Shown piece by piece: positions 11,037 through 21,100 of a stretch of DNA of 64,000 nucleotides. The notes under the pieces are model-generated. The model ran no database searches, was not told the DNA's origin, and was given only the letters and a program-made list of their open reading frames with translations. This DNA is from Diphasiastrum complanatum. Its lineage: Eukaryota > Streptophyta > Lycopodiopsida > Lycopodiales > Lycopodiaceae. Each line of letters starts with the position of its first letter. The stretch's first letter is position 1. Where the stretch lies: positions 60,494,401-60,558,400 of the forward strand of contig CM055092.1 of the NCBI GenBank assembly GCA_029204225.1, given 5' to 3'. A program made the translations under genes and the position numbers.

Positions 11037-12395
11037 ATGGAAGCAGCTTCTGGCTTGATGTCTTTAGATATAGATAGCAGCAAGAAATCTGTCCCAGCTT
11101 CATCTTCAGAAGCCAATTCAAAATGCAATAAAACTGCCACTCAATCTGCTTCTTTGCATCACCCATGCTCTTATCTTCCTCTGTCCTGTCAAAGTTCTCA
11201 GGCACTGTCGCCTGTCTCAAGAGCAGGAACTTCCTCATCTCTAGAAATCAAACCCACAGAGAATGGGAAATGGGATGGTGTGGCAGAGTATGAGGCTGAT
11301 TGCCAGAGGGTAGAGAGGGAGCAGAAGAAGAGATCAAAGAACTGGTCAAAGGAGGAGACTCTGAGACTTATCAAACTAAGGATGGAGCTGGATCAAAGGT
11401 TTGTAAGGGCTGGTCGAAAGGCGCAGTTGTGGGATGAGATCGCTGAAAAGATGCGGAAAGATTGCAATTTCAGGGATGCCCAACAATGCCGAGACAAGTG
11501 GGAAAAACTCTCCGCAGGCTACAAAGAAGTGCAGCATGGCTTGAAGAATCGGGAGAGTAATCCTTTTTTCGATGAGCTCCACCCGTTGCTGGCTAAGAAA
11601 TCCATTAAGAAGGAAAAGCATCCGAAAAGATTACGATGGCCAAAAAAAAAGGAGGTAGCCCCCAAGGATAGTGCAGAGGCTAACCCGGATTTCGTTGCCA
11701 AAGAGATAGAAGAAGAGGAATCTCAAGGAAGGGGGAACCCAAGAGAAGGTTCAGAGGGAGTGGAGGAGTTTGAAGCCGGAGTGCTGGCAAGGAAGAAGCG
11801 CAAGAGCTTGAAATACATTGCTGCCACTGACCTAGCTGTTGTGCAAAGCTTTCTTGAGAGTGTGACGTCAAAGCACCAATTTTTTTTTAAGGATTTACTG
11901 GATTCAATGGAAAGAAGGCAGCAACAAAAAGAGCAGCTACGGGACGAAATAGAGGAAAGGTGGAGGGCCGAAGACAGCTCTCAGCGCTGTGTCTTCAATA
12001 GCGCTATGATTTTGCTAACCCAGAATTTGCTGGGCAATCAAGTGGGGAATGCAGGAGCCGGTCCTGCTACTGTGCATCCAAGCAGCCCAGATAGACCTCA
12101 AGCTCCAAAAAAACGGAGCGAAAATTGGAAGCGCAGTGAAGTTCTCCAAATGATCAAGATTAGAGGACAAATTCAGAGTAGATTTGCATCCAGCACAAGG
12201 AGAATGGGCTTGTGGGAGGAGGTTGCAGAGCTGCTCGTTGCTGACGGCGTCCGACGAGATGCCAAGCAGTGCAAGGAGAAGTGGGATAAGCTAATGGCAG
12301 CTTACAAAGATGTAGCTGATGGAAAGAGGGAACGGCGGGATAGTCCGTACTTCGCAGAATTGACGGCCATAGTTGGACGCAGGCCAGCAGAGTAG
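11037..12395 (+). CDS. Trihelix transcription factor, GT-2-like, copy A
   Basis: This 452-residue nuclear DNA-binding protein is uninterrupted by introns. It has two trihelix (Myb/SANT-like) domains. Domain 1 is at residues 98-187, with W103, W132 and W155 and ending NPFFDELHPLL. Domain 2 is at 359-447, with W364, W393 and W416 and ending SPYFAELTAIV. A charged central helix at about 265-313 (LLDSMERRQQQKEQLRDEIEERW) matches the central helix known in the GT-2 clade. KKEKHPKRLR (191-200) and ARKKRKSLK (251-259) are likely nuclear signals. GT-2 proteins bind GT-rich promoter elements, but targets here are unknown. The ATG at 11037 is the first in frame. Copy B lies inverted at 59561-60919 with 13 residue differences by eye. 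Confidence 0.93.
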   Translation: MEAASGLMSLDIDSSKKSVPASSSEANSKCNKTATQSASLHHPCSYLPLSCQSSQALSPVSRAGTSSSLEIKPTENGKWDGVAEYEADCQRVEREQKKRSKNWSKEETLRLIKLRMELDQRFVRAGRKAQLWDEIAEKMRKDCNFRDAQQCRDKWEKLSAGYKEVQHGLKNRESNPFFDELHPLLAKKSIKKEKHPKRLRWPKKKEVAPKDSAEANPDFVAKEIEEEESQGRGNPREGSEGVEEFEAGVLARKKRKSLKYIAATDLAVVQSFLESVTSKHQFFFKDLLDSMERRQQQKEQLRDEIEERWRAEDSSQRCVFNSAMILLTQNLLGNQVGNAGAGPATVHPSSPDRPQAPKKRSENWKRSEVLQMIKIRGQIQSRFASSTRRMGLWEEVAELLVADGVRRDAKQCKEKWDKLMAAYKDVADGKRERRDSPYFAELTAIVGRRPAE

Positions 12396-13665
12396 CCAGT
12401 ATGGAAGCTTGCTTGCCAATGTGTATATCTTTCTTCATCCTTGATTTTCTCTGTAAAGAACAATTTACATGGGGAATGCCCGGGGAAATAATTTCCTATT
12501 CGTTCTTGGAAAATGAAGCAGAAGCACGATGAAAAAGTAATGGATAGCTTTATCAAGGGTCTTGAGGTTCTCGGCAGGTTCAGAATCTCACATGTCTACT
12601 GTTATCTGTACCTGCAAAAATCAGTTGTATATTGCTGTTCTTGGACTTAGTGAACCTGTTTGTTAGGTTACTTTCTGTATGTGAAGAAATTTTTCATGTG
12701 TGTGCAATTTCTGATTTGATGCTTAAGAAGCAATCCTAGGTTCTAGAGTGTGTTTAGCATCATTATGGCACCAGTAGTGTGGTTGCTAGTCTTGTCATGG
12801 TATGCATATGGTGGCTGATCCTTACGGCCCTGCCCTTATGGGCCGTTGCACAGCCCTCTGTGTGCATACAATGGCCCAATGTACAATACGCTTATGCTTC
12901 AGAAAAGCTCTGTACAGAATATTTTCAGAAACTTGCTATAGTCTTGTCACGTGTGCACCTATCGCCGTGAATGACCCCATACAAAATTAACGTTGTCCTA
13001 AACTTGTGCTACCTGCAATACTTGAAAGATGTTTATGTTTTTCCTTTTTGATCTTGTGAGCATCTCGATGCTTGGCATCTGCAGCTGCACCTAATGCCAT
13101 GGTAGCCTTGAAGGGGTTGCCATTCCCAATCCTCAAATTGCAGCAGTTATTTTAAGCCATGTGCGATCATAGGTAAATAGTCAAGAGCTTTGTATTATGT
13201 TTATCAAATTTTGAAGCAGCCAAAGTGCCCCATGCAATGACATGATGAAGTGGGAGTATTTGTAAAGAGTCAAGAGTCAAGAGCATATGTCTTGCGTATG
13301 TCACAACAAACTTTCGGAACAAATACTCATACAAAATGTATGGAAGTGTGGTGGCAATGTTGATGCTTGCATTGCTTTGATTTGTGACATTCAAAACCGA
13401 CGACCTATGTTTACACATTATGTCCTGTACTGTTTACAAGGATGTTAGTCAGTTCCACTTTTATTCGAACATCTATAGCAGTCTAAATTTTTTCTTGGAG
13501 AAATCCTGTCTTTTGGTAAGGGTGCTGGTCTAGATAATCTGTTGCCTTCACAATGCGAAGTTCTTATTTTGTCTTACCTCTCAACTAAGACAGACTACCA
13601 CTTTTTGCAGAATTACCTCACAAAGAAAGGGCAAGATATCAAGAGATTTCTTTTTTTTTGCTATT
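12396..13665. other. 3' flank of trihelix gene A
   Basis: This is noncoding by inspection and conserved in the other arm (58460-59560). It probably includes the 3' untranslated region. A 196-bp segment at 12797-12992 is missing from the other arm. A small minus-strand frame of 83 codons (13167-13418) recurs at 58740-58991 with only its last residue changed. It has no recognisable domain, so I do not call it a gene. Confidence 0.5.
12792..12997. mobile_element. Possible 196-bp insertion with TTGTC target duplication
   Basis: The right arm reads CTAGTGTTGTCCTA at this point. The left arm has TTGTC at 12792-12796, then 196 extra bases, then TTGTC again at 12993-12997. A short insertion with a 5-bp target duplication after the arms separated explains this. 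A deletion in the other arm between two TTGTC copies is the alternative. No terminal inverted repeat is evident. Confidence 0.5.
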
Positions 13666-13779
13666 GGCATTATGACGGAGAAGGCAAGGAAGGCCCTAGC
13701 CCTTGGGATCCCATCCTCAGGCAAAGATCCTCCCAGGGCAGAATGCCCTCAGACCGTGACCTTTCCCCCTCATAATGCC
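13666..13779. mobile_element. GC-rich MITE-like element (114 bp)
   Basis: The termini GGCATTATGA and TCATAATGCC are perfect inverted repeats, extending to TTGGCATTATGA with the flank. The interior is rich in AAGGCCC and GGGCC motifs, unlike its AT-rich surroundings. An exact-length copy is at 58346-58459 in the other arm. A relative with a GGCATTACAAAGGG end lies at about 13929. Transposase-dependent origin is inferred from structure only. Confidence 0.55.
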
Positions 13780-15012
13780 AAAGTGCTCCCTTTTTGTTTC
13801 TATTTGGCTCCTACCATTAGAGGCAGAATTTGTTTCTCGGCTGAAGCAGACTATTACCTTCTGCAAAATTATTTTCCAGACTTTATTTCACAAGAAAAAG
13901 TGCAGGATTAAATTTTTTTTTTTATCACTTGGCATTACAAAGGGAAAGGTTTGGCGCCTGGGGCCTTCCCCGAAAGCCCTTCAAATACTAGATTTTGCCA
14001 GCAAAAACTCCTTCAAATACTAGATTTTGCCAGTTAGTATTGTATGCAAAAACTAAACAGAAAAGCCAAGTTGCCTTGGTTATCAATCTCTCTTAATGTA
14101 ATTTTATAACGTTCACATAACATTTTTTTTGTCAAACCTTTTTGGGCTACAAATTCTATGACGAAGGTTCAACATAGAATTTGTATCATAGTTGCAGCAA
14201 ATCGCCAATTCTTTTTTTTTTGCTTCTTGGAAATTTTTTTGGACCTGAAATTTTTTTACTATTGGGTTTATCCCCTTTACCAAGAACATACACAGCCAAA
14301 AAATAATATCTCGATCAAAGTTGTCATTCTGAAGTTGACACCAACTAGATTGTTGAAATATCAGTAGGGTTTTTACGGTTTAGTATGGTTTTTTGTGGTT
14401 CAATAGGATATGCTCCAGTTCAGTAGCATTGTCTGCAGTTTAGGGTTGTTCAGTACGGCTTAGTAGGGTTTGGCATGGTTCAGTGTGCATCTCACTGCGT
14501 TTCAGTAAGGTTCAGTGCCAAATGTCCGTTCAACAGTCTTTGTGGAATTTTTGTCACTCAGGTTTATGCAATTAATCAAGATTTCACCTAACTGCTTGTG
14601 GCGGACCTGAACCTACTGGAGACTTGTCTATTTGCAATCCTCTAATTTTTTTTCTCTCTACTGATACCCATATTGCCTGGTCTTTTTAAAACAATAAAAA
14701 AAAAACAGCGAATCGCTGTTTTTTTGACAGTGATTTGCGAATTGCGATTCGATTCACGATTATTGAATCGCTCCTGCAACTATGATTTGTATATTAGTAA
14801 TCATCGTTGCCCGTTCCGGAACGGAACGCTTTCCGTTCTGGAACTTCACCAAATTTATTTTAAAAAAAAAATATTTCTTTAGCAAAGGAAAGCGATACTG
14901 AAGAATATCACTGTTCCTGCTACTGAATCATCCTTTTTCTGAAAGCATCCAGGCCTGCGTATGCTTATCTTTATCTTCATGCCGCTTGTCCCAGTGATTT
15001 GTCTCCGATTAC
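13780..15012. other. Intergenic DNA of the left arm with simple repeats
   Basis: No gene is supported. Visible structure includes a degenerate repeat of TTCAGTA and GGTTTAGTA units (about 14360-14520), a perfect palindrome centred near 14711 (AACAGCGAATCGCTGTT with A and T runs outside), and CCGTTCCGGAACGG near 14811. All recur in the right arm. Confidence 0.6.
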
Positions 15013-15145
15013 ATGAATAGAGAGCCCTCTCTTCTTGCTAATAGTGTGCTGTGTCATGAGTGAGCTTTTGACTATATAAGCAATCCTCTATATCCATTCA
15101 TTGACACAGCACACTATTAGCAGGAAGAGAGGGCTCTCTATTCAT
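15013..15145. repeat. Long hairpin with 44-bp arms
   Basis: Bases 15013-15056 and 15102-15145 are reverse complements with one mismatch, separated by a 45-base loop that contains ACTATATAAGC. The other arm of the duplication has the same structure at 56935-57059 with a 37-base loop, and its arms stay paired. It could be a fold-back MITE or, if transcribed, a source of small RNA. No transcript evidence is available. Confidence 0.75.
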
Positions 15146-16555
15146 AACACTCAGTCTCATGCTGCACTCCTTGAACCTTTGACCCTTCGTATCTTCTTCC
15201 TGCTGCTGTCTTGCAGTCCTTTACTACTACAGCTTGCTGGCTACTCCACCTCAGCTTGCTCCAGCGAGCTCAATTTCCCTTGCCCGCTCCAGCCTACTGG
15301 CCACCATTGGCGTCCCAGCCACCAGCCTGGCCTCCCCTTGTTGACGGCCCATAACACATACGATATCAAACTTTGTGAGACTAATGAATTCTAAATAGTA
15401 GAAAATTTGAGGCTTAGAATCCTCTACCTATTTCTGTTGAGTTTAAATTTTCCCAAACAGGAATACAAGTTTTGGTTTTCTGGGAGTAGCGTTTGGAGAA
15501 AGATGCCAGTGCCATTTTCATGCCAATTATACTGAGCACTGCATCTATGGGAACACCTACACTGTGCTCAGTTTCTTTAGCCTTAGACCTCTGAAGCGTG
15601 TAACCTAGAATTGTAGGTTCATGCAGTCTAAAGTATCTACAATTGTAACAGCATTTCTTTTCCTCTTTCTGCTGATTTGACCTGTCCTTGATGGCAAATG
15701 TTTCAAAGTAATACAAGGTAGATAACCCAGAGCTGTAAATTTTGTGAGGCAACTTGTAAGTAGTCCTGTTGCTGTTATGGACATGATTCAGAAAGAGAAA
15801 ATGCAAAACCTTGTTCATGTTCCATTTCTTCATGATGCACTTTCATAACCTTATCATGGCTGTGGATCTCTTTCCGCATTTCAACAAATTCTTTGATGTG
15901 ATTGTGCTTGTAGTTTAGAATGACCTGCTGAGAAAAATGCTTTTTTATTACAATCAGGAGGCTGTTTTGGAAAGAGTTTTGAAGTCTAGGTTAATAATTT
16001 ATATATCCTTTTAGCTAAGGTCAAAGCATAAATTTTGGCCAATTTGCAAAATTTTAACCTGAAAAAGGGCACTTCATTGCATACTGGCATAAAAATGATG
16101 CGCTAGTCAGAAGGTAATCAGTCCTCAAAAAATCTTATTTTTTTGAGCAAATCAGAGTTGAGGTTAATCAAAGCTAGCTATGTTGCTATTTATGTGCTTG
16201 TGTGGTACTGGTAGCATCCTTTTACTCACGAAGGGTAACTTAACATCACGCATTGATCTCTTCAAATTCTAGCTGTATTCTATTCAACACCTTGAAAGGG
16301 ACAATGAAATATGCCCACACCATTGGGTTTTTGGTTACAGGTGATTTCCCATCATTACAGTTCACTCTAGTACATAGTTGCCCATTCTGGTACAAAACAG
16401 AACTTTATGTTCTGGAACGGGCCATTAAGTTTGTTTATTAAGTATGTACTGATGTTTTAGCAAAGATTTAAAAATTTGAAATAATGTGGGGGATTTTGGC
16501 TATTCAAAGGGATGCCTTTAGGGATAGAGAAGAGCCATGAATAAGTCTTAGGATA
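15146..16555. other. Intergenic DNA of the left arm
   Basis: A minus-strand frame of 139 codons (15414-15833, starting MKKWNMNKV) has a 118-codon counterpart in the right arm (56298-56654). The right copy lacks 63 bp, which keeps the frame. I recognise no domain, and the residue changes between copies look unconstrained, so a working gene is doubtful. The rest shows nothing supportable. Confidence 0.4.
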
Positions 16556-16850
16556 TGAGAAGTTCCAACGACTATTTTCCAAAGTTCCTTATATAAGTCT
16601 TATGATATGAGAAGTTCCAACGACTATTTTCCAAAGTTCCTTGGCCATCACTACTACCCTCATTTCGAATTTCCATAAGTGGTAGTTCAAACCATTGAGT
16701 TTGTTTGCCATTAGAGTATATTGTGATTGCAAATCCATTAAAAAGTTCAGGATGAACGTATGTAGATAGTAGATTATATGACTGGAAACAATTATAGTAA
16801 GTGTTTACTCTTTATTAGAACAATCGTTTTGATAATGTAAGCTCTAAATA
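16556..16850 (-). pseudogene. Copia gag N-terminus and leader fragment at the arm's inner end
   Basis: Reverse complement of 53565-53812. It contains the start of copia gag (MANKLDGSNYHLWKFEM) and the leader upstream of it. A deletion relative to the right arm joins GATATGAGAAG to TTCCAACGAC, and about 45 bp around this junction (ATAAGTCTTA to AAAGTTCCTT) is present twice in tandem. Homology with the right arm stops at about 16850. Confidence 0.8.
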
Positions 16851-16855
16851 GGCAT

Positions 16856-17498
16856 GTGGATAGACTTTGCTATGAAACTTTATCTAGTTTTGAAGAACCA
16901 TCTAATGTTGAAGATGCATTGAACTCCAAAGAATGGTATAAAGCTATGTTGGATGAGTATAATGCCTTGATTGAGAATGAAACTTGGTTGCTTGTTGATA
17001 GACCTCAAAGGAATGTAATAGGATGCAAGTGGGTCTTCAAGCTTTAAGTTAAATGCAAATGGGAGTGTTAACAAACATAAAGCAAGATTAGTTGCAAAAG
17101 GTTATGCTCAAGAGAGAGGGGTAGACTATGAGAAAACTTTTGCACCCGTGGCCAAAATGGTCAAAATAAGGCTAATCATTGCACTTGCATCACATTTTGG
17201 ATGGATCCTATGTCAAATAGATGTCTCTAATGCTTTCTTGAATGGTTTTTTAGAAGAGGATATCTATATGGAGGAGCCACAAGGGTTCATCAAACATGGA
17301 ATGGAAAACAAAGTATGTCATCTCAAAAGAAGTATCTATGGCTTGAAGCAAGCCTCGAGATCTTGGAATTCAAGATTACATTGCTATCTTATTTCACTTT
17401 CTTTTGTTCAAAGTGAATATGATCCCACTCTTTACATTAAGTTTGATGATGTTGGTATTGTACTTTCACATCCAATCGAAATTATTTTATCAATTTAA
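16856..17498 (+). pseudogene. Ty1/copia reverse transcriptase fragment
   Basis: The first frame (16856-17047) has EDALNSKEWYKAMLDEYNAL and VIGCKWVFKL. After a frameshift near 17045 it continues with KHKARLVAKGYAQERGVDYE, AKMVKIRLIIALAS, QIDVSNAFLNGFLEEDIYM and IYGLKQASRSW, ending before the catalytic YVDD block. It is a dead internal fragment. It adjoins the inner end of the left duplication arm. Its integrase partner lies head-on at 17624-18180. Confidence 0.88.
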
Positions 17499-17623
17499 AA
17501 TGAATATATGTAACTTGTAGTCATCTTATGAGAAAAGCTAGTGGAGGTCTTGAAAGTCTGATGATATCTTATGGTGAACTTAAATTATATATATGGAAGA
17601 TTCAGAAGGTCAAATTGTATCAT

Positions 17624-18180
17624 TTATCCTACTCTATTAGAAAAAGTTATTTTTATGAGGACTAGTGAATATCCTCGAAGTAAGGATGAGATACCCTCAA
17701 CTTGCTGTCTTTTGCCTTGATATGTGATACTTGATGGCTCCACTTTTGCCCTTGAAGATCTCCTTGGTGTGATAGGTGGGTTTGGTGCTTGCTCCTCCAT
17801 GAGCTCCTCCTTGAAATCATGATCTTGCTCCTCGGCCATCCTCTTCTTGATTGTTGGAGCACTTGAGCCTTCTTCAAGCATATGCATATGATGTTCATCA
17901 AATATAACATCCCTTGAAACAACAAATTTGTTCAAGGATGGGAGATAGATTTTGTAGCCCTTGCTTGAGCTTGCATATCCAAGCATGATCCCTCTTGTGG
18001 AAGATGGATCCAGGCTGGGTTCTTGTTTCCAATGACACATGCACATAACATATACATCTAGAAACCTTCAAGTGATTAAGGTTGGGTTTCTTTCCATACA
18101 ACATCTCATAAGGAGTTTTGCCTTCAATTGCTTTGCAAGACACCCTATTCATCAAGTAGTTTGCACATACAAGAGATTCA
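17624..18180 (-). pseudogene. Ty1/copia integrase C-terminal fragment
   Basis: Minus-strand frames give LMNRVSCKAIEGKTPYEMLY and KKPNLNHLKV. After a frameshift they give LDPSSTRGIMLGYASSSKGY and a proline/charged linker containing TPRRSSRAK. This is the usual end of copia integrase before reverse transcriptase. Its upstream side is cut by the LTR at 18182. It faces the + strand reverse transcriptase fragment at 16856-17498, which implies a local inversion of copia pieces. Confidence 0.85.
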
Positions 18181-18181
18181 C

Positions 18182-18671
18182 TGTTATGGCCATATTTGGT
18201 TAAGGACTTGGAATAGTCCTAATATGGTAGACCGGCCCTCCAGTGTTCAAAATTATTGGTCACACCTAGATTTTATTCCAAGTCAAGGCTTGTTGGTGAC
18301 TAATGACCTTGAGAGGATCCAGACACTCTAATTGAGACATTTGGAGTAGTGCATGTACATGTGACTGATATAGGCAGGAGGTATGCATGTAGAGTTGTAA
18401 CCTATTTATTGTTGACCTGCATGGGGATTGCATGTGCTCATGCGCTGGATCCTACTCTCTATATATTGAGGTAGAGTTTATTCCGTCGACGACGTGGTCT
18501 AGGTTACCTGTTGAGCTCTTCTCCTCTTGCTGTCACATTGGCATGGCTTGGGAGCTAGATCCAGGAGGATTCTCTAGGAGGGATCTAGGATTGGTTGGGT
18601 GGTTTTGCTCCACAGTCTCTCTTGTGTTTTCCTATCCTCATCTTAGGGGTTTATCCCTAGTGGTCTTTACA
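18182..18671 (+). repeat. LTR with primer-binding site (490 bp)
   Basis: The LTR runs TGTTATGGCC to CTTTACA and is followed by TGGTATCAGAGCC at 18673-18685, a full initiator tRNA-Met primer site, so it is a + strand 5' LTR. About 40-60 bases of leader follow before minus-strand gag sequence begins. It is therefore the stub of an otherwise lost element sitting inside a minus-strand copia element. A partial relative is at 5665-5976. Confidence 0.85.
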
Positions 18672-18729
18672 TTGGTATCAGAGCCCGGCTAAGATACAGT
18701 TTTTGGATGGGATGGAGAGAAGTTCTACA

Positions 18730-19188
18730 TCAAATCGAAATTTGAACGCACTTGGATTTACATCCCGGTTGGAGTGTTGGTTTTTCAAGGGAAATTGGGT
18801 TTGGATTCACTAATTCTTGTTGAGCATGCTTTTCAAACTTGGTGGTAGAGTGCTCTTCTCCTTGTTTGATTTTGTTGGAGATGTTGTGAATTAGTGTGGA
18901 ATTCATTCTTATTTTCTGAAGCCTTGAAAATTTTCCGTTTGAATTAGAATGATCTGCAGGTGTAGATCCACTTTCTTGTTCAAATCTGTTTTTTTTAGAT
19001 GAGTGATTTGCATGAGTCCATAATGTTTTGGACAGTTTTGATTCAATAGGTTCACCCTCCTTACCATTTACAATTTCCATCAGATCTTGCACGATCATGG
19101 TGGATTTCATTCTAACTTTCCATATGGAATAGTTAGTTTTGTTGAGCCTCTCATTAGTATCCGAAAGATATGCATTTAAAGGTGCCAT
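18730..19188 (-). pseudogene. Ty1/copia gag N-terminal fragment
   Basis: The 152-codon minus frame begins MAPLNAYLSDTNERLNKTNY followed by SIWKVRMKSTMI, the typical start of copia gag, where an NY-W-R core binds the element RNA. After about 60 residues the similarity fades. A primer-binding site upstream at 19986-19998 fits this orientation. Confidence 0.8.
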
Positions 19189-19985
19189 CTATTCTCCTAA
19201 TCAAGGACTTGACACAAATGAAGGTTACTTCTATTGATTTGATTGAAGATCTACCTTATCCCACTTCTTAGGGACCTGAAAAGATCAGTATTAGACTTCC
19301 TATAAAGATCTAAGAATGATCTTTAACAAAATCAAATCATAGAATACTGGAAACAATGCACTTGCTTGATTGGAGTAGACAATACTAGTAGAATTGCCCC
19401 TCTTTCTATATAGAACATAAAAGCTTCCAAATGATCTGATCAAGAGTGAATTTCAGCAACCTAATATACTTCCAAAATCACTTGTAAAAGATCTAAATAG
19501 AACTTAATGAGGATGCAACACAATCTACTATCCAATCACAAGCAAAAATTGATTAAAATTGATGAAAAAATTAATCTAATTTGGTGCATAAGCAAGCAAT
19601 GGTTGTACTGAACCTAAATCACTTTAGGAGGTGTCTTCTACACCTTAGAACAGCCTTGAAGAGTCCCCAAATCTCTGATCTTCCCTCTCCTTGAATGCTA
19701 GAAAGCCTCCTCTATAAAATCACTTCCAAAACTTGCTTAGAAATCAATGCTTCGAGCAAGCAAAACATGCTATCTTGGTAATGTGGATTGAATTCAACTT
19801 TGCCTCTGTTTTAGACAACTAAACACCTACAAATGAAGTCACACAACACCAATCTCCAATGGAATTGACTCACTTTGAGTTCTAGAATCAATGCTAGATG
19901 CTAAGATCCAATCTACACAAGATTTAGATCAAAAATTGTGATCAAATTGAATGAAAACCAAGGATTTAGCTCATTTCAGCCTTTA
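19189..19985 (-). other. Copia 5' leader, no gene
   Basis: Noncoding stretch between the primer-binding site and gag on the minus strand. No frame is supported. Confidence 0.55.
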
Positions 19986-20703
19986 GGCTCTGATACCATG
20001 TTAAAATTATAGCAAATCAGGATTCTAAAACACTTGAAATGATGAGGGAAACAATAGATTATGATCTCATAAGATTAAACCATCAAAATCCATCAAAAAT
20101 CTATGCTTGAACCTCACTAAATGGCCCAAATCCTTGAAGAAGCCTTTACACGTGTGAAAGTACGGCCTCCCACAGTCTAAGTACTGTTCACCAGACCTAC
20201 ATTTTATCCTATAATCATTAGGAATCACAAGAACTCAAACAATTATGAACATAGAGAGCAATTGCACCAATATGAGAGAAAAATCATGAAATTACTTGAT
20301 AGATTTTGGTGAGATATCATCACCTATATATACATGATCCATCATGGTTTTGGGAAGGTATGAGTAGCCTTAAACCTATCCCTAATGCTAATTTTGGTGG
20401 ATCTTTCATCCCTACCAAGTTAGGGTTGGAATCTTGGAGATCCCTCAACAATGCAAAAATTAACAAAAATAGCTCCTACTTTTTCTCTCTTGTATCTAAG
20501 CATGATTTGGACTCATTTCAAAGGTTTTATCACTTAGGTCTACTTGAGAACATCCTTAGGAATGGAATCCTATGCGATTTGGTACGTGTGACAAGCCACA
20601 TCATGACCATCTAACTATTTACAAGTCATATGATAAAAAACTAGTCAAGCTAGAATTGTGAATTTTTAATAATAATCATGGCTTTAATTTTTTTAATTTT
20701 CAC
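19986..20703 (-). repeat. Primer-binding site (19986-19998) and presumed copia 5' LTR
   Basis: The minus strand reads TGGTATCAGAGCC at 19986-19998, immediately preceded by an LTR end TATAATTTTAACA. The other LTR end is uncertain. TAATTTTCACA at 20703 is a candidate by inverted similarity and would give about 705 bp. Confidence 0.5.
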
Positions 20704-21100
20704 AAATACTTCCCAGTCTCCGCGTTATACTATCCATCGTGATGTCCCATCTGCAACGGACATCATGATCCTTCCTAGCACAAGCATGGTCACTCAATGG
20801 ATGACCCTTGCGGAGCCTCTGCTCACTGCAATGGGTATTCATAAAGAGGGCCTTTTCTGGCAGAATCTTCATCACTCTTGCCTTCAGTACGTGGAAGGAA
20901 GAGAAATCCAAATTTTATATCACCTTTCAGGGAGCCACACACAAGGTGCGCGTCATTGAGGCCGCCCTTGCAGCCATAGGTATAGCGTCCGGTACACAGA
21001 CCTCACCTAATCATAAGTAGGCCAAACAGGCCATAAAGCCTTACATTGAACTCACCAATGATTTGCACTGGACCAACTACAAACAATCCCAATAACATTC
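20704..21100 (+). pseudogene. Unrecognised decayed coding segment
   Basis: The + strand reads as protein in two linked frames: RYTIHRDVPSATD, MVTQWMTLAEPLLTAMG and GLFWQNLHHSCL, then after a shift near 20885 STWKEEKSKFYITFQGATHK, VRVIEAALAAIGIASGTQ and, past one stop, IKPYIELTNDLHWTNYKQ. The composition looks like real protein and not chance frame. I do not recognise a family. It may belong with the opposite-strand block at 21640-23566. Confidence 0.4.

Larger units (their letters stand above)
8757..16850 (+). repeat. Left arm of a large inverted duplication
   Basis: This segment recurs in reverse complement at about 53565-62352 in matching order: a small tandem repeat, the trihelix gene, its 3' flank, a GC-rich element, a degenerate TTCAGTA repeat, two hairpins, and a piece of copia gag and leader. 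Differences are scattered substitutions plus indels, including about 830 bp (8896-9728) and 196 bp (12797-12992) present only here, and about 1.7 kb present only in the right arm. The inner end is sharp at about 16850, inside copia leader sequence. The spacer between arms is about 36.7 kb. Confidence 0.92.

Noticed and set aside
15101-15394. 97-codon frame beginning in the hairpin, with a partner at 56724-56969
   Set aside because: It has no ATG at its stated start, overlaps the hairpin stem, differs in length between arms, and resembles no family.
20693-20911. Minus frame of 72 codons across the plus-strand coding remnant
   Set aside because: The plus strand reads more protein-like over a longer distance, so the minus frame is taken as its shadow.
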